From Lachnospira multipara ATCC 19207 (GTDB lineage Bacteria; Bacillota; Clostridia; Lachnospirales; Lachnospiraceae): DNA of 64,000 nucleotides. This document shows, piece by piece, positions 62,957 through 64,000 of this stretch; position 1 is the stretch's first letter, and each line of letters opens with the position of its first letter. The notes beneath the pieces were generated by a model, which was not told the origin of the DNA, searched no databases, and saw nothing but the letters and a program-made list of their open reading frames with translations. The stretch is taken from contig NZ_AUJG01000007.1 of assembly GCF_000424105.1 (NCBI RefSeq), positions 53,157 to 117,156 of the forward strand. The letters run 5' to 3'. The position numbers and the translations under genes were made by a program.

Positions 62957-63190
62957 CTACTTCTTAACCTTTGTTCCCTTATCCTGTCTTTTATATTTAC
63001 AATCTCTGCAAATGTAAAACTGATTATCAATGGAATTAGAACCCCCATCTTCTGGAAGTACGATATAATCTACCACTCTGTCAGTTCCCACAAGCTTCTT
63101 ACCACAAATTCCGCAAGTGTCAGACCACTTAACCTCCATACCGTTGTGTCCGCAACAACTCATGTCCTCAAAAAAATCTGTATTATCCAT
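62957..63190 (-). CDS. Small zinc-ribbon protein linked to hybrid kinase
   Basis: A 77-residue protein with cysteine pairs CGICGKKL and YICRDCKYK, the spacing of a zinc ribbon, plus an N-terminal MSCCGHNG. It ends in a basic tail (KYKRQDKGTKVKK), so it could bind nucleic acid or a protein partner. I start at MDNTDFFEDM, with AGGAG 7 bases before the ATG; an earlier in-frame codon has no ribosome site. First gene of the kinase unit. Confidence 0.65.
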   Translation of the reverse strand: MDNTDFFEDMSCCGHNGMEVKWSDTCGICGKKLVGTDRVVDYIVLPEDGGSNSIDNQFYICRDCKYKRQDKGTKVKK

Positions 63191-63255
63191 AGCGTTACTC
63201 CTTTCGTCTAATAAATTCATAAATTAAATTCTATATTAAATTTACATGCTAAATC

Positions 63256-63603
63256 CTATCTATAACTACAGCTTATCAAATGGTCATTAATCACACCAAT
63301 GGCCTGTAAATAAGAGTAAATTATAGTTGAACCTACAAACTTAATATCCTTATTCTCATACGCTGCTTCAATTTCTTCCCTAGGCATAGAAAGAACTTTT
63401 CTTGGAGCTAAGCCTTTAAAGGTCTTTCTAATAGCCTCTTCCTTATTTATCACACAAGACCAACTAAGACCTGCTTGCATAGTCTCTAAAACTAACATAG
63501 CAAAGAGTTCATCTTCGTCTTTTTCTATCTTACACCATTTCTCATTATGGTATTTAATCATAAGGTCTGAGGAAAACTCCCAACCGCAACCACATTTTGA
63601 CAT
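63256..63603 (-). pseudogene. tag: 3-methyladenine DNA glycosylase I with internal deletion
   Basis: A 115-residue remnant of Tag (usually about 185-190). The N-terminal part is intact (KCGCGWEFSSDLMIKYHNEKW, LFAMLVLETMQAGLSWSCVI) and so is the C-terminal part (KFVGSTIIYSYLQAIGVIND, HLISC), including residues equivalent to the zinc-snap cysteines and histidines. About 70 residues of the central helical domain are missing between I87 and K88, without a frame break. The base-excision fold should not form, so it is probably non-functional. I start at MSKCGCGW, with AGGAAG 7 bases upstream. Confidence 0.82.
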
Positions 63604-63637
63604 ATATCCACTTCCTAAACATATATTCACTAAAATA

Positions 63638-63646
63638 AGTATACCA
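63638..63646 (-). promoter_or_regulatory. Extended -10 promoter of the tag remnant, next to the IS end
   Basis: Minus strand: TGG-TATACT (63638-63646). At 17-base spacing the -35 position (AGTTCA) falls in the terminal bases of the IS200/IS605 element, so the element may have supplied or destroyed part of the promoter. Confidence 0.45.
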
Positions 63647-63659
63647 TAACTTAGCGGCA

Positions 63660-63817
63660 GTGAACTACTCCGACTTAATACTTCGTATTTGAAGTCGGAG
63701 CTTCTTGCTTCAACCACCACTGCGTAGGCTATCCTATTGGATAACGAACGTCTTACACAGTGTCCACAAGCGTATAAGTTCGGCTAGTTCCTAGCCTACT
63801 ATAAGATTTATCAGGGT
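63660..63817 (-). ncRNA. IS200/IS605 right end, predicted omega RNA scaffold
   Basis: Sequence after the tnpB stop up to the element end, which reads GTAGTTCAC on the minus strand, a usual right-end form. Stems: CTCCGACTT/AAGTCGGAG at the terminus (63668-63676 with 63692-63700), and GTAGGCT/AGCCTAC pairing over 63724-63799. TnpB elements make their guide RNA from this region; the guide would be the flanking bases TGCCGCTAAGTTATGG. Confidence 0.7.
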
Positions 63818-64000
63818 TTAGGCTACTTCAAGCAGTCTAAGCCCTTCATTTTTTATGTTTATAGCTGCATTTAGGTCACGGTCCATTGTAAGCCCACACT
63901 TACACTTATAGATTCTTTCTTGAAGTGTAAGTTTTTTACGAGAACCACAACAGCTACAAAGTTGTGATGATGGATACCACTTATCTATTTTGATAAAGTA
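63818..64000 (-). mobile_element. tnpB: TnpB (RNA-guided nuclease of IS200/IS605), C-terminal 60 residues
   Basis: Reading the minus strand from the window edge gives an open frame ending at a TAA (63818-63820). The translation has the TnpB zinc ribbon and RuvC-III signature: YPSSQLCSCCGSRKKLTLQE, then YKCKCGLTMDRDLNAAINIK, which includes the conserved DRDLNAA with the last catalytic Asp. The 5' part lies outside the window, so whether the gene is intact or has a TnpA partner cannot be seen. It lies next to the tag remnant, with its right end and scaffold RNA region in between. Confidence 0.92.

Overview
The window is low-GC DNA (roughly one third G+C by eye) in which almost every gene lies on the minus strand; the one clear plus-strand gene is an Hsp70. 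Gene families and gene order point to a Gram-positive anaerobe of the Clostridia, most likely a Lachnospiraceae member. The ireB-ruvX-DUF1292-RNase J-YlbF-TrmR-TrhP order, the PilM/PilN fusion, the short MltG-like protein and the VTC/DUF4956 pair support this. It is an inference, because no rRNA gene is present.

Layout in plus coordinates, although transcription mostly runs from high to low. 1-4142: topA (cut by the window edge), dprA and comM/yifB, i.e. DNA topology and processing of incoming DNA. 4256-19688: a type IV pilus operon with pilB, pilT, pilC, a major pilin, prepilin peptidase, a pilM-pilN fusion, a PilO-like protein, three minor pilins, a giant PilX-like protein and a large DUF5057 surface protein. 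19908-28639: housekeeping and RNA genes, including an aminopeptidase P, tRNA U34 hydroxylation and methylation enzymes, RNase J, RuvX and IreB. 28878-35857: a GltD-type flavoprotein, a 1258-residue surface GH28 pectin-active enzyme, and a VTC polyphosphate-polymerase-like/DUF4956 pair. 36029-39492: an AT-rich cassette of one ABC ATPase, two FtsX-like permeases and a small secreted peptide. 39680-45327: MscS channel, a branching-enzyme-like protein with altered active-site residues and a coiled-coil tail, an acetylesterase-like hydrolase and DUF1015. 45476-54412: a MATE transporter, serA, serC, ilvB, ilvD and leuB. 54599-58681: an orphan membrane sensor, yajC, tgt and aroC. 58928-60670: a short DnaK. 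60780-63190: a hybrid histidine kinase with two small partners. 63256-64000: an internally deleted tag gene beside the right end of an IS200/IS605-family tnpB element.

Themes. The pilus genes make an apparently complete Gram-positive type IVa-like machine with both extension and retraction ATPases; beside dprA and comM they may serve DNA uptake as well as surface motility. The serine and branched-chain genes form two transcription units with recognisable promoters. The serC leader is strongly structured and matches no riboswitch I recognise. Three GC-rich, hairpin-rich intergenic elements (48091-48289, 51397-51520, 55722-55926) stand out from the AT-rich background. Two of them are almost identical except for an 82-base extra module in one, which looks like a recently mobile, modular element.

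The best candidates for something undescribed are the secreted peptide/ABC cassette, the modular hairpin element, the serC leader RNA, the giant pilus-tip candidates, and the branching-enzyme homologue with altered catalytic residues. No tRNA, rRNA or CRISPR array was seen.
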